Shown here: positions 35,983-44,043 of the stretch, one piece after another | Layout: the number at the start of each line of letters is the position of its first letter | Numbering within the stretch: position 1 is the stretch's first letter | NCBI RefSeq assembly: GCF_000686125.1 | Contig: NZ_JMMA01000002.1 | Coordinates: forward strand, 496,001 to 560,000 | Reading direction: 5' to 3' | Length of the DNA: 64,000 bases | Source of the DNA: Ruminococcus sp. NK3A76 | Lineage (GTDB): Bacteria; Bacillota; Clostridia; Oscillospirales; Ruminococcaceae | Translations under genes and position numbers: made by a program | Notes under the pieces: model-generated | What the model saw: only the letters and a program-made list of their open reading frames with translations | Database searches by the model: none | What the model was told of the DNA's origin: nothing

Positions 35983-36210
35983 ATGAGTGAAAAAAGCAAG
36001 CTGAAAAAGGAAATAAAGATCTGTCAGCAGACGATAGAGGAGATAGAGCGCAAGCGTTCACGTTCCCAGTCTGCGCTCGTTCAGGCGGTGCTTTTGCAGG
36101 AAACGCCTAACGAGAACGACGTTGAGTGGTTCAACAAGTACACAGGCGAGATAACCGCCTGCCGTAACCATATGATAGAGCTGCAGAAAAAGCTCGACTC
36201 GATAAAGTAG
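35983..36210 (+). CDS. Small coiled-coil protein
   Basis: A 75-residue, highly charged helical protein (KLKKEIKICQQTIEEIE at its start) that looks like a short cytoplasmic coiled coil. AAGGTGA lies 5 bp upstream of the ATG; the GTG at 35974 is part of that ribosome site. No domain is recognised. It is placed between the accessory membrane protein and the DUF4253 gene. Confidence 0.6.
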   Translation: MSEKSKLKKEIKICQQTIEEIERKRSRSQSALVQAVLLQETPNENDVEWFNKYTGEITACRNHMIELQKKLDSIK

Positions 36211-36220
36211 GTGTTATACT

Positions 36221-36901
36221 ATGAGCGAGAGAAACATTACAGATTATCTGGGCTATGAATATGACAAGATACCCCTCTGGACTACCCCTAAGGAGCTTAT
36301 GGAGCTCTGGAGGAAGGAATACGAGAGGGGCAAGGCCGAGGGCTTTATCCCGGTGATAATACCTATAGAGGACAGGCTTGAAGACTATCTTGAAGACATG
36401 GAGGGGCAGGACTACGATGCAGAGCAGCTGCCCGATGTAAGGCAGTTCTTTTCCGCAGCGAAGGAGAACTGTGACGACTATTCTCAGTTTATAGGAACTA
36501 TGACGCAGGGCGATGCGAATGACCTCATGGTGTCTATGACCGACTATGAGTCAGGCGAGCTTGCCGAGTGCGTCATGATACATCTGCCGACAGACAAGCC
36601 GTGGGAAGCAGCACTTCTGGTGCCCTTCGGCGGCTGGAACGACTGCCCCACGCCTGACGATATGGCAGCAGTTTTAAAATACTGGTACGAGCAGTACGGC
36701 GCAGTGCCGGCAGCGATAACACACGACACCTTAGAGCTGGTGCTCCCCAAGCCCATACCGAGAGAGGACGCATCACAGGTGGCTGTTGAGCAGTATCTTT
36801 TCTGCTCTGACAGGGTGACACAGTGTACCAAATCGGGCACTATCGGTGAGCTTGCGGGTGATCTGAGCGTTTCTACCGTGTGGTATTTCTGGTGGGATTA
36901 G
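36221..36901 (+). CDS. DUF4253-domain protein
   Basis: This 226-residue soluble protein carries the DUF4253 domain in its C-terminal half: PFGGWNDCPTPDDMAAV, then WYEQYGAVPAAITHDTLEL and AVEQYLFCSDRVTQ. The family has no established function; it is often found near immunity or contact-dependent genes, but nothing here proves that role. It lies 10 bp after the coiled-coil gene in the same operon. Confidence 0.75.
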   Translation: MSERNITDYLGYEYDKIPLWTTPKELMELWRKEYERGKAEGFIPVIIPIEDRLEDYLEDMEGQDYDAEQLPDVRQFFSAAKENCDDYSQFIGTMTQGDANDLMVSMTDYESGELAECVMIHLPTDKPWEAALLVPFGGWNDCPTPDDMAAVLKYWYEQYGAVPAAITHDTLELVLPKPIPREDASQVAVEQYLFCSDRVTQCTKSGTIGELAGDLSVSTVWYFWWD

Positions 36902-36937
36902 CCATTTGGTGTTGGCAATACGGAGTTAACAATAACT

Positions 36938-37360
36938 ATGGACAAAAAAGAAAAAAACACCCTTTCATTTTGGACAGCGGTTTTGGTGTTCGATGCTATC
37001 TATTATTTTATGTTTCATAAAGTTTCATCAAGATGGAACGTTTCAAATCCGCAAACAATACTAATGATTTCAGTACTTATTCCTGCTTTTTTTGAGCTGT
37101 TTCTTTTTATTTATCCAAGAGAGCAGGAAAGATTAATTTATAAAGGTTTTGCATTTTATATAGCAAGGCTATGGGTGATTTGTTTCTGTATATATGTAAT
37201 ATGCTATGGATTTAAGCATCATAACAGTCCGTTAGATGCAAAAGTGTATTTATGGCTTCCTTTTATGATAGCTATAATACTTATATGCTTGAAAAGCATT
37301 ATTGGACATATTTATTCCGGCATTAAAGCCGTTAATAAAGATAAAACAACAAAGGAGTAA
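36938..37360 (+). CDS. Small AT-rich membrane protein
   Basis: A 140-residue protein with about four hydrophobic helices and a Lys-rich tail. Its codons are much more AT-rich than those on either side, suggesting separate acquisition. There is no obvious ribosome site beyond CGGAG at about 36919. It ends 8 bp before metY. Function unknown. Confidence 0.55.
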   Translation: MDKKEKNTLSFWTAVLVFDAIYYFMFHKVSSRWNVSNPQTILMISVLIPAFFELFLFIYPREQERLIYKGFAFYIARLWVICFCIYVICYGFKHHNSPLDAKVYLWLPFMIAIILICLKSIIGHIYSGIKAVNKDKTTKE

Positions 37361-37368
37361 TTAAAACA

Positions 37369-38643
37369 ATGAGCAAGATCGAAACAAAGTGTATTCAGGC
37401 AGGCTGGCAGCCCAAGCAGGGTGAGCCGAGACAGGTGCCTATCTATCAGTCAACTACATTCAAGTATGACACGAGCGATGCTATGGGCAAGCTCTTTGAC
37501 TTAGAGGCATCGGGCTATTTCTATACACGCCTTCAGAACCCGACAAACGATGCGGTAGCAAACAAGATATGCGCACTCGAAGGCGGCGTTGCTGCTATGC
37601 TGACATCGTCAGGCCAGGCTGCTAATTTCTTTGCGATATTCAATATCTGCGAGGCAGGCGACCACTTTATAGCTTCCTCGTCTATCTACGGCGGCACATT
37701 CAACCTCTTTGGCACGACAATGAAGAAAATGGGCATCGAGTGCTCATTCTTTGACGCAAAGATGTCCGATGACGAGATAAAGGCTCTTATCAAGCCCAAC
37801 ACAAAGGCTGTTTTCGGCGAGACTATAACAAACCCGACCTGCGATGTGTTCGATATCGAGAGATTTGCAAAGATCGCACACGAGGCAGGCGTTCCGCTCA
37901 TCATAGACAATACCTTCGCAACACCTGTAAACTGCCGCCCGATAGAGTGGGGCGCAGACATTGTAACTCACTCGACGACCAAGTATATGGACGGCCACGC
38001 ATCAGGTGTCGGCGGCTGTATAGTTGACAGCGGCAATTTCGACTGGGAAGCTCACAAGGAGAAGTTCCCGATGCTCACAACCCCCGACGAGAGCTATCAC
38101 GGCCTTGTTTACACCGAGAAGTTCGGCAAGGGCGCATACATCACAAAGGCTACATCTCAGCTTATGAGAGACTTCGGCGCTATACAGTCACCGCAGAATG
38201 CATTCTACCTCAACTTAGGCCTTGAATCGCTCCATGTAAGAATGCCGAGACACTGCGAGAATGCGCTTAAGATAGCTAAGTTCTTAAAGTCGAGCGATAA
38301 GGTCGCATGGATAAAGTACCCCGAGCTTGAGGGCGACGAGAGCTATGAGCTTGCAAAGAAGTATCTCCCGAACGGCTCCTGCGGCGTAATGTGCTTTGGC
38401 ATCAAGGGCGGCAGAGCAGAAAGCATCAAGTTCATGGACAGCCTTAAGCTCGTATCAATAGTTACACACGTTGCAGATGCACGCACCTGCCTGCTCCACC
38501 CTGCAAGCCACACACACAGGCAGATGACAGACGAGCAGCTGTTAGAGGCAGGCATAGCACCCGACCTTATCAGGCTCTCTGTAGGCCTGGAGAACGCTGA
38601 CGACCTTATCGAGGACATCAGGCAGGCACTGGATAAGATCTGA
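37369..38643 (+). CDS. metY: O-acetylhomoserine sulfhydrylase (MetY-like)
   Basis: The 424-residue protein belongs to the PLP-dependent Cys/Met metabolism family. The PLP lysine is K205 in THSTTKYMDGH, with SSGQAANF and DNTFATP as other signature blocks. Length over 400 and the insertion after the active site favour O-acetylhomoserine aminocarboxypropyltransferase (sulfide to homocysteine) over cystathionine lyases. AAAGGAG precedes the ATG. The strong bidirectional terminator at 38663 ends the transcript. Confidence 0.85.
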   Translation: MSKIETKCIQAGWQPKQGEPRQVPIYQSTTFKYDTSDAMGKLFDLEASGYFYTRLQNPTNDAVANKICALEGGVAAMLTSSGQAANFFAIFNICEAGDHFIASSSIYGGTFNLFGTTMKKMGIECSFFDAKMSDDEIKALIKPNTKAVFGETITNPTCDVFDIERFAKIAHEAGVPLIIDNTFATPVNCRPIEWGADIVTHSTTKYMDGHASGVGGCIVDSGNFDWEAHKEKFPMLTTPDESYHGLVYTEKFGKGAYITKATSQLMRDFGAIQSPQNAFYLNLGLESLHVRMPRHCENALKIAKFLKSSDKVAWIKYPELEGDESYELAKKYLPNGSCGVMCFGIKGGRAESIKFMDSLKLVSIVTHVADARTCLLHPASHTHRQMTDEQLLEAGIAPDLIRLSVGLENADDLIEDIRQALDKI

Positions 38644-38662
38644 GATAATATCTGAATAAACT

Positions 38663-38697
38663 AACACCCCCGGTTTTTTATAAACCCGGGGGTGTTT
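38663..38697. terminator. Bidirectional terminator
   Basis: AACACCCCCGG (38663-38673) pairs with CCGGGGGTGTT (38686-38696). TTTC follows on the plus strand and the loop is T/A-rich. It separates metY from the convergent small membrane protein gene ending at 38701. Confidence 0.85.
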
Positions 38698-38700
38698 CTA

Positions 38701-39000
38701 TCAGTCCGACAGCTTGCATAACAGCCGCCATATTATCAGAAACGCAAACAAAGGTACAAGGTCGTTGCCGTCAAGCAGTTTGTTAAGCAGTATCACGGTC
38801 AGCGGTAAAACAATAAAGAGAATGACCAGAAATGCAATTATGTGTCCGCCGCCGCTGAGCTGTGAGAATATCGACTTCTTTGCAGGCTTTACAGGGCGGT
38901 AAACAGGGCTGCCGCCGTTTTGCTTTTCCTGCTCTTTCTGATACTCCTCAAAAGCCAGATAGTCCATAAACTCCAAAAACATCTTATCATCATCGCTCAT
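38701..39000 (-). CDS. Small membrane protein
   Basis: A 99-residue protein with a charged cytoplasmic N-terminal half (about 1-50) and one or two hydrophobic segments (about 52-92). The reading frame has AGGAGG at good spacing before its ATG and a perfect promoter (39033-39061). No family recognised. Confidence 0.65.
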   Translation of the reverse strand: MSDDDKMFLEFMDYLAFEEYQKEQEKQNGGSPVYRPVKPAKKSIFSQLSGGGHIIAFLVILFIVLPLTVILLNKLLDGNDLVPLFAFLIIWRLLCKLSD

Positions 39001-39032
39001 AACAGCACCTCCTGTCTGCTTTTTCTGAGGCT

Positions 39033-39061
39033 ATTATAACACGAGTTGCCAAAGCTGTCAA
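39033..39061 (-). promoter_or_regulatory. Consensus promoter of the small membrane protein gene
   Basis: Minus strand TTGACA (39056-39061), 17-bp spacer, TATAAT (39033-39038), 33 bp upstream of the ATG. It starts right after the terminator of the putative small RNA. Confidence 0.8.
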
Positions 39062-39081
39062 TGCAAAATTTTGGACAGTTA

Positions 39082-39231
39082 CAAAAAATTGCCGCCCGTT
39101 TCCCAGGCGGCGATCTTTTGCGTCATCAGTTGTTTGTAATGGTCTTGTACACTAAGAGGGGGAACGGAGCCGTGAACGGTATTTCTCTCTGTCACGGCTT
39201 ATATGTCAAAGGGGCACGTCTGCCTTCCTTT
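39082..39231 (-). ncRNA. Putative small RNA (about 150 nt)
   Basis: The minus strand carries a complete non-coding unit: promoter at 39238-39266, then two hairpins, then a terminator. Hairpin 1 pairs AAAGG and GGCA with TGCC and CCTTT (loop GACG). Hairpin 2 pairs AGCCGTGA with TCACGGCT. The terminator pairs GCCGCC with GGCGGC (39091-39111 region) and is followed by AATTTTTTG. No start codon with a ribosome site is seen. It lies between the cation ATPase and a small membrane protein gene, on their strand. I cannot assign it to 6S, SRP or another named family. Confidence 0.55.
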
Positions 39232-39237
39232 GCCAAA

Positions 39238-39266
39238 ATAATACCACATACTTAACCGTATGTCAA
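39238..39266 (-). promoter_or_regulatory. Promoter of the putative small RNA
   Basis: Minus strand TTGACA (39261-39266), 17-bp spacer, TATTAT (39238-39243). The predicted transcription start is near 39231. Confidence 0.7.
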
Positions 39267-39313
39267 TGGTTTTACTAAAACTGTAAACTCATCTTAACTG
39301 TACTGTAATAAGG

Positions 39314-41959
39314 TTACAGACGGCGTTTTGCGGTGAGCGCCTTGAATAATTGTACGCAAAAAGGTACAAGTGCGGCGAATGTGACAGATATCAGAGTGTA
39401 GCTTAAAGTCATTCTGCCCTCTGAGAAAACGCCCGAAAGCGCCGGCAGGAACACAGCAGCCATAAGCGCTGCAAGAGATATCAGCACCGAGATGATGAGC
39501 GTGGGGTTGTTTAGTATTCCGGTGCGGCAAAGCGGCTTTGTCTCGCTCTTGCATTCAAAAACGTGAATGAGCTGATTTACCGAAAGAGTGATAAGAGCTC
39601 CTGTTCTTGCGCAGGCGAGGGGAGCGCCTATCCTCAGCAGCAGCCCGAACGCTGCAAGCGTTGAAAGCGCAATTAGTATGCCCCTTATGAACACCGAGAA
39701 AAGCAGCCCTCCCTCGAAAAAGCTGTCGCTGTCCTTTCTTGGCGGCTTGTGCATCACCTCCGGCTCGGGCGGCTCTAAACCGAGCGCTACTGCCGGCAGG
39801 CCGTCTGTCACGAGGTTTACAAGAAGTATCTGAGAGGGGGTGAGTATCGCCGGCATACCTATTAGTATAGCCCCGAGTGTTGTGAGCACCTCGCCTATGT
39901 TGCAACCGAGCAGAAACCTCACGAACTTCCTGATGTTTGAGTAGATAGCCCTGCCCTCACGCACAGCTCCCTCAAGCGTTGCAAAGTTGTCATCGAGCAG
40001 TATCACATCCGCTGCCTGTTTGGTGACATCAGTTCCTGTTATGCCCATTGATACACCGATGTCGGCTTCCTTTATCGCAGGGGCATCATTTACTCCGTCG
40101 CCTGTCATGGCGCATATGTGGCCGCACTTTCGCAGCAGCCTGACTATTCGCAGCTTGTGCGCAGGGGTCACTCGTGCGTAAACGCTCACCTGGTCTATGA
40201 TGTCGCAAAGCTGCTCGTCTGTCAGTCGGTCAAGCTCCGAGCCTGTGAGCGCTCTGTCGCCCTCACGAAAGATGCCGGCCTGCTTGGCTATAGCTCTGGC
40301 GGTGAGTATGTGGTCGCCTGTGATCATAACTGTTCTTATCCCCGCACGGCGGCAGCTTGTCACAGCGCCCCTTGCTTCATCACGCAGAGGGTCTTTCATC
40401 GCAGCAAGTCCCAAGAACACCGCCCCCTGCCCGAAGTCACAGCAAAGCGCCAGCACACGCAGGCCGTTTTCAGCATACCTCTCGCAGACCTTGTTTATGA
40501 GCGTCTTTTCATTGGCGCTCATGGCAAATTCGCCATCGCCGTCAAGCCGCAGCGTGCAGCCTGAGAGCACAGCCGCCGGTGCGCCCTTTGTGAATGCCAC
40601 TTCATTTCCGTCTTTGGATCTGACGGTCACGCTCATGGTCTTTTTCTCGCTGTCAAACGGCTGCTCTGATATTCGCTCTGCGCCCAAAGTTTCGGCTGTG
40701 ACGGAGTTTGTGTATGCCGCCATTGCAAGGGCAGCTTCAGTCGGGTCGCCTGTGCAGGTGAGTGATGTCTTGCCACGGTTTCTTTCTGAGGGGGTGGCTC
40801 TTGTGCGCTTTATCACAGCATCGCTGCATAAGGCGCAGCACTGGTTTATCAGCCTGAAAGCCCTCTCGCTGCCCGGCTTGTCTGATGTGTATTTTCCGTC
40901 AGAAAGAGTGTAGCTGCATGGGGCTTCAGAGTAGACGAAAAGGTCAGTCACGGTCATTTTATTCTGTGTCACAGTGCCTGTTTTGTCAGTGCAGATGACA
41001 TCAGCGCAGCCAAGCGTTTCGACACTGTGCAGCCTGTGAACGAGCGCCTGCTTTTTGAGCATTCTCCTCACTGACAGCGACAGCGCAACAGTCACAGCCG
41101 CAGGCAGCCCCTCTGGGATTGCAGCAACGGCAATCGTGATAGATGTCATCAGCATATCGGTTATCCCCTCGCCACGGAGTATGCCTGCGATAAAGGTGAG
41201 TATGCATATGCCGACACATATAAGTGCGAGCATCTTGCCAAGCTCGCCGAGCTTTTTCTGTAAGGGTGTAAGCTGCTCGTCTGCATTGCTTATCATGCCG
41301 GATATCTGGCCTATCTGTGTGTCTTTCCCGGTGTGGCAGGCTTTCATCAGTCCGCTGCCCTTGACGGCTGTCGTGCCCATGTAGAGCATATAGTCAAGGT
41401 TTATCGAGGAATAGTCAGTCTCGCTGGTTCTGACCTTTTTGCGTGCAGGCAGGCTCTCGCCGCTGAGCGAGCTCTCGTCGCATTCAAGAGCTGAGCACTT
41501 TAGCAGATATCCGTCGCATGGGATAGTGTCGCCGGCGCTGACACTTATCACATCACCGCACACCACCTCGGAGGAGGGGATACTCATAAGCTCTCCGTCA
41601 CGGTATACCCTGGCTGTGGGGGCGGTCATGGCTTCGAGCTTTTCAAGCGTCTTCTCGCACCTGTATTCCTGAAAAAAGCCTAAGCAGGCGTTTACGACTA
41701 TTATAATAAGTATAGGCACAGCGTCGCTTATCTGCCCCGCAGCCACAGTCACCGCCATTGCAAACAGCAGTATCATCACCATGACATCGTGGAACTGGTT
41801 GGCAAATATCTTTAGCGGCCCCTTGCGCTTTCCGGGGTCAAGGGTGTTCGCTCCGTCACTGAGCAGCCGCTGCCTTGCCTCACCCGAGGTTAGCCCCTGT
41901 GTCTCGCTGCCTGCCACGCTTTGGGCAGGGTCAAGCTCCATTTTAAGTATATCAAGCAT
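39314..41959 (-). CDS. P2-type cation-transporting ATPase (Ca2+-ATPase-like)
   Basis: This 881-residue P-type ATPase has the phosphorylated Asp at residue 325 in ICTDKTGT, the ion-site block PEGLP at 282-286, the actuator loop LSGES near 165, and the nucleotide-domain segments TGDPTEAA and MTGDGVNDAP. Ten membrane helices are expected, including a C-terminal set. The layout is that of SERCA/PMCA-like bacterial calcium exporters; manganese or other divalent cations are possible. The ATG at 41959 is chosen because AAAGGAG lies 7 bp upstream; the frame is open to 41977. It appears to be a single gene, with the small RNA unit immediately downstream. Confidence 0.9.
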   Translation of the reverse strand: MLDILKMELDPAQSVAGSETQGLTSGEARQRLLSDGANTLDPGKRKGPLKIFANQFHDVMVMILLFAMAVTVAAGQISDAVPILIIIVVNACLGFFQEYRCEKTLEKLEAMTAPTARVYRDGELMSIPSSEVVCGDVISVSAGDTIPCDGYLLKCSALECDESSLSGESLPARKKVRTSETDYSSINLDYMLYMGTTAVKGSGLMKACHTGKDTQIGQISGMISNADEQLTPLQKKLGELGKMLALICVGICILTFIAGILRGEGITDMLMTSITIAVAAIPEGLPAAVTVALSLSVRRMLKKQALVHRLHSVETLGCADVICTDKTGTVTQNKMTVTDLFVYSEAPCSYTLSDGKYTSDKPGSERAFRLINQCCALCSDAVIKRTRATPSERNRGKTSLTCTGDPTEAALAMAAYTNSVTAETLGAERISEQPFDSEKKTMSVTVRSKDGNEVAFTKGAPAAVLSGCTLRLDGDGEFAMSANEKTLINKVCERYAENGLRVLALCCDFGQGAVFLGLAAMKDPLRDEARGAVTSCRRAGIRTVMITGDHILTARAIAKQAGIFREGDRALTGSELDRLTDEQLCDIIDQVSVYARVTPAHKLRIVRLLRKCGHICAMTGDGVNDAPAIKEADIGVSMGITGTDVTKQAADVILLDDNFATLEGAVREGRAIYSNIRKFVRFLLGCNIGEVLTTLGAILIGMPAILTPSQILLVNLVTDGLPAVALGLEPPEPEVMHKPPRKDSDSFFEGGLLFSVFIRGILIALSTLAAFGLLLRIGAPLACARTGALITLSVNQLIHVFECKSETKPLCRTGILNNPTLIISVLISLAALMAAVFLPALSGVFSEGRMTLSYTLISVTFAALVPFCVQLFKALTAKRRL

Positions 41960-42117
41960 CTTTTTTGCTCCTTTCATGGCTTTTTACTATGTCTATGAAG
42001 CCGTTTTTGAAAAAAGAACAAGCCTAAGATGTGCCAATATATTAGTTTCTGAGATTAACAAACCTTATTATAATTTACAAGTTGAAAAGCCGGGGATTTT
42101 TTTGGACAAGACAAATG

Positions 42118-42157
42118 TTACAAAAGGTTACAAACGGTGCTATAATCGGTTACAAAA
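42118..42157 (+). promoter_or_regulatory. Promoter overlapped by GTTACAAA repeats
   Basis: TTACAA (42118-42123), 17-bp spacer, TATAAT (42141-42146). Three GTTACAAA(A/C) copies begin at 42117, 42127 and 42149, that is 10 and 22 bp apart, placing them on the same DNA face and overlapping the -35 and start regions. They could be operator half-sites. A transcript from here would give murA a leader of over 400 nt. Confidence 0.5.
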
Positions 42158-42244
42158 CGATTTTATTCTGTAAACTGTCTGTTTTTCTTCCGTAATAAAC
42201 GTGAAAAAAAGTCTGAAAAAAGGCGATTTTTGGAGAATTTACTA

Positions 42245-42273
42245 TTGATTTTTCTTGAAGAGTGTGGTAAAAT
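42245..42273 (+). promoter_or_regulatory. Second possible murA promoter
   Basis: TTGATT (42245-42250), 17-bp spacer, TAAAAT (42268-42273). Confidence 0.5.
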
Positions 42274-42307
42274 ATTAGTGTACTAAATTTTACATAATTT
42301 TTTGTTT

Positions 42308-42402
42308 TCATCTTTCCTGCGGTAAATCCACAGGCTGCATGGGGGCAGATGCGGCGAGTTTTGGCTGTCCCTTTGGTAGAGCAATGGCAGGAAAAGATAT
42401 GA
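42308..42402 (+). ncRNA. Structured RNA candidate in the murA leader
   Basis: A long closing stem pairs 42308-42320 (TCATCTTTCCTGC) with 42387-42402 (GCAGGAAAAGATATGA). Inside it GGGGCAG (42342-42348) pairs with CTGTCCC (42365-42371) with one G-U pair. The element is GC-richer than the surrounding AT-rich leader. No U-run follows, so it is not a simple terminator. No known riboswitch consensus was recognised. Confidence 0.4.
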
Positions 42403-42532
42403 GACATATGGAAAGTGTGTAAATTCTGTAAACATGAAGGGTAAATATTATACTTAATTTTTATTTTGACGTGGAAATTTTTAGGCAATTAGCGGAATTT
42501 ATGCGCCAGGGCTTTTAAATAAAGCGCAGCTG

Positions 42533-42541
42533 TGGTATAAT
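42533..42541 (+). promoter_or_regulatory. Extended -10 promoter at murA
   Basis: TGGTATAAT at 42533-42541 is an extended -10 element with a poor -35. Transcription would begin near 42548, inside or next to the ATG at 42553, which supports translation starting at the downstream GTG (42592). Confidence 0.55.
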
Positions 42542-42591
42542 AACGGAAAGTAATGTTAACGATTTCCGTGGATCAAGGGGTTGTGGATCAA

Positions 42592-43878
42592 GTGGAAAAA
42601 TTTATTATAAGGGGCGGAAAGCCGCTTGAAGGAGAGGTCTCTATAAGCGGTGCCAAGAATGCAGCCGTTGCACTTGTTGCAGCTACTATACTTTGTGATG
42701 AGCCTTGTATTCTTGAAAACGTTCCCGAGATAAGCGATATAACCAAATGCGTCAAGATCCTTAAGGAAATGGGCGCAGACATAAAGATAATCAACAGAAA
42801 TACAATAAGATTCGATACAAGAAATATCCGTGAGCCTGTAGTTCCCTATGAGCTTGCGATAACTATGAGAGCTTCGAGCTACTTCCTTGGCACTCTGCTT
42901 GGCAGGTTCCATGAAGCATACGTTCCGATGCCCGGCGGCTGTGACCTTGGCGACAGGCCGATAGATCAGCACCTTAAGGCATTCCGCTCGCTCGGCGCTA
43001 CAGATGAGATAATAAACGGTGCGAACCATGTAACAGCAAAGAGACTTATCGGCTCGCAGATATACTTTGACTTTATAACAGTCGGCGCTACTATAAACGC
43101 TATATGCGCAGCAGTAAAGGCTGAGGGTCTTACAATAATCGAGAACTGCGCTAAGGAGCCGCACATAGTTGACCTTGCGAACTTCCTTAACTCTATGGGC
43201 GCAGATATCAGAGGCGCAGGTACAGACGTTATAAAGATTAGAGGTGTAGATCACCTTCACGGCGTTACTTATGCAACTATCCCCGACCAGATAGAGGCAG
43301 GCACATATATGGTAGCTGCTGCCGCTACAAGGGGCAATGTACTTATCAAGAATGTAATACCCAAGCATCTTGAATCTATCACAGCCAAGCTCAGAAAAGT
43401 CGGCGTGACTGTTGAGGAGTTTGATGAGAGCGTAAGAGTAAGCGTTGACGGCCCTATGGTAAAGACATCGCTCAAGACTCAGCCGCACCCGGGCTTCCCG
43501 ACAGATATGCAGCCGCAGTTCTCCACTCTGCTCACACTTGCAGAGGGTACGAGCATCGTGACTGATGATATTTTCGACAACCGTTTCAGATATGTGGGCG
43601 AGCTCAGAAAAATGGGCGCTGATATATCCGTTGATGGCAAGGTGGCAGTTATACAGGGCGTGGGCGGCCTTAAGGGTGCTCCCGTTATCGCTACCGACCT
43701 CAGAGCAGGCGCTGCTATGGTGATAGCCGGCCTTGCTGCACAGGGCACAACTGAGATAGACAATATCTTCTATATCGAGCGTGGCTATGAGAACATCGAC
43801 GAAAAGCTCCGTGGCCTCGGCGCTGATATCAGACGTGTTTATACTGAGGACAAGGGCGCTGCTAAGCTCAGCAGCTGA
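42592..43878 (+). CDS. murA: UDP-N-acetylglucosamine 1-carboxyvinyltransferase
   Basis: MurA transfers enolpyruvate from PEP to UDP-GlcNAc, the first committed step of peptidoglycan synthesis. The 428-residue protein has the family start (M)EKFIIRGGKPL, ISGAKNA near residues 18-24, and the catalytic Cys117 in MPGGCDLGDRP, the residue targeted by fosfomycin. The start is placed at GTG 42592, with AAGGGG 12-17 bp upstream, because homologues begin with MEKF. The frame is also open from ATG 42553, which would add 13 residues but has only a weak ribosome site and sits at the predicted transcription start. A terminator follows. Confidence 0.93.
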   Translation: MEKFIIRGGKPLEGEVSISGAKNAAVALVAATILCDEPCILENVPEISDITKCVKILKEMGADIKIINRNTIRFDTRNIREPVVPYELAITMRASSYFLGTLLGRFHEAYVPMPGGCDLGDRPIDQHLKAFRSLGATDEIINGANHVTAKRLIGSQIYFDFITVGATINAICAAVKAEGLTIIENCAKEPHIVDLANFLNSMGADIRGAGTDVIKIRGVDHLHGVTYATIPDQIEAGTYMVAAAATRGNVLIKNVIPKHLESITAKLRKVGVTVEEFDESVRVSVDGPMVKTSLKTQPHPGFPTDMQPQFSTLLTLAEGTSIVTDDIFDNRFRYVGELRKMGADISVDGKVAVIQGVGGLKGAPVIATDLRAGAAMVIAGLAAQGTTEIDNIFYIERGYENIDEKLRGLGADIRRVYTEDKGAAKLSS

Positions 43879-43897
43879 TAAAAGGATAAAAAAGTTT

Positions 43898-43929
43898 ACA
43901 CTCTCCGTGTTTTGCGGAGGGTGTTTTTG
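43898..43929 (+). terminator. Terminator of murA
   Basis: ACACTCTCCG (43898-43907) pairs with CGGAGGGTGT (43915-43924) with one T-G pair, followed by TTTTTG. Confidence 0.8.
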
Positions 43930-43958
43930 TTGACTTATGTAAAAAAATATGATATAAT
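43930..43958 (+). promoter_or_regulatory. Promoter of the yycJ-rlmH-surE genes
   Basis: TTGACT (43930-43935), 17-bp spacer, TATAAT (43953-43958), 85 bp before the ATG at 44044. Confidence 0.75.
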
Positions 43959-44043
43959 CTTCTGTGAAAGTTTCTAAGGCGATACCGCAAAGCTGTCAGG
44001 CGGTCTTGGTGCGGTGTTGCAAAGATCAAAGAAGGAGATAAAT

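Noticed and set aside
39082-39231. Assignment of the small RNA as 6S or SRP RNA
   Set aside because: It lacks the long rod with a central bubble of 6S RNA and the GGAAG...AGCAG loop of SRP RNA.
42371-42390. tRNA-like GGTAGAGCAATGG string in the murA leader
   Set aside because: Resembles a D-arm, but there is no anticodon arm, TTCGA loop or acceptor stem around it.
42556-43488. 310-codon minus-strand open frame
   Set aside because: Antisense to murA.
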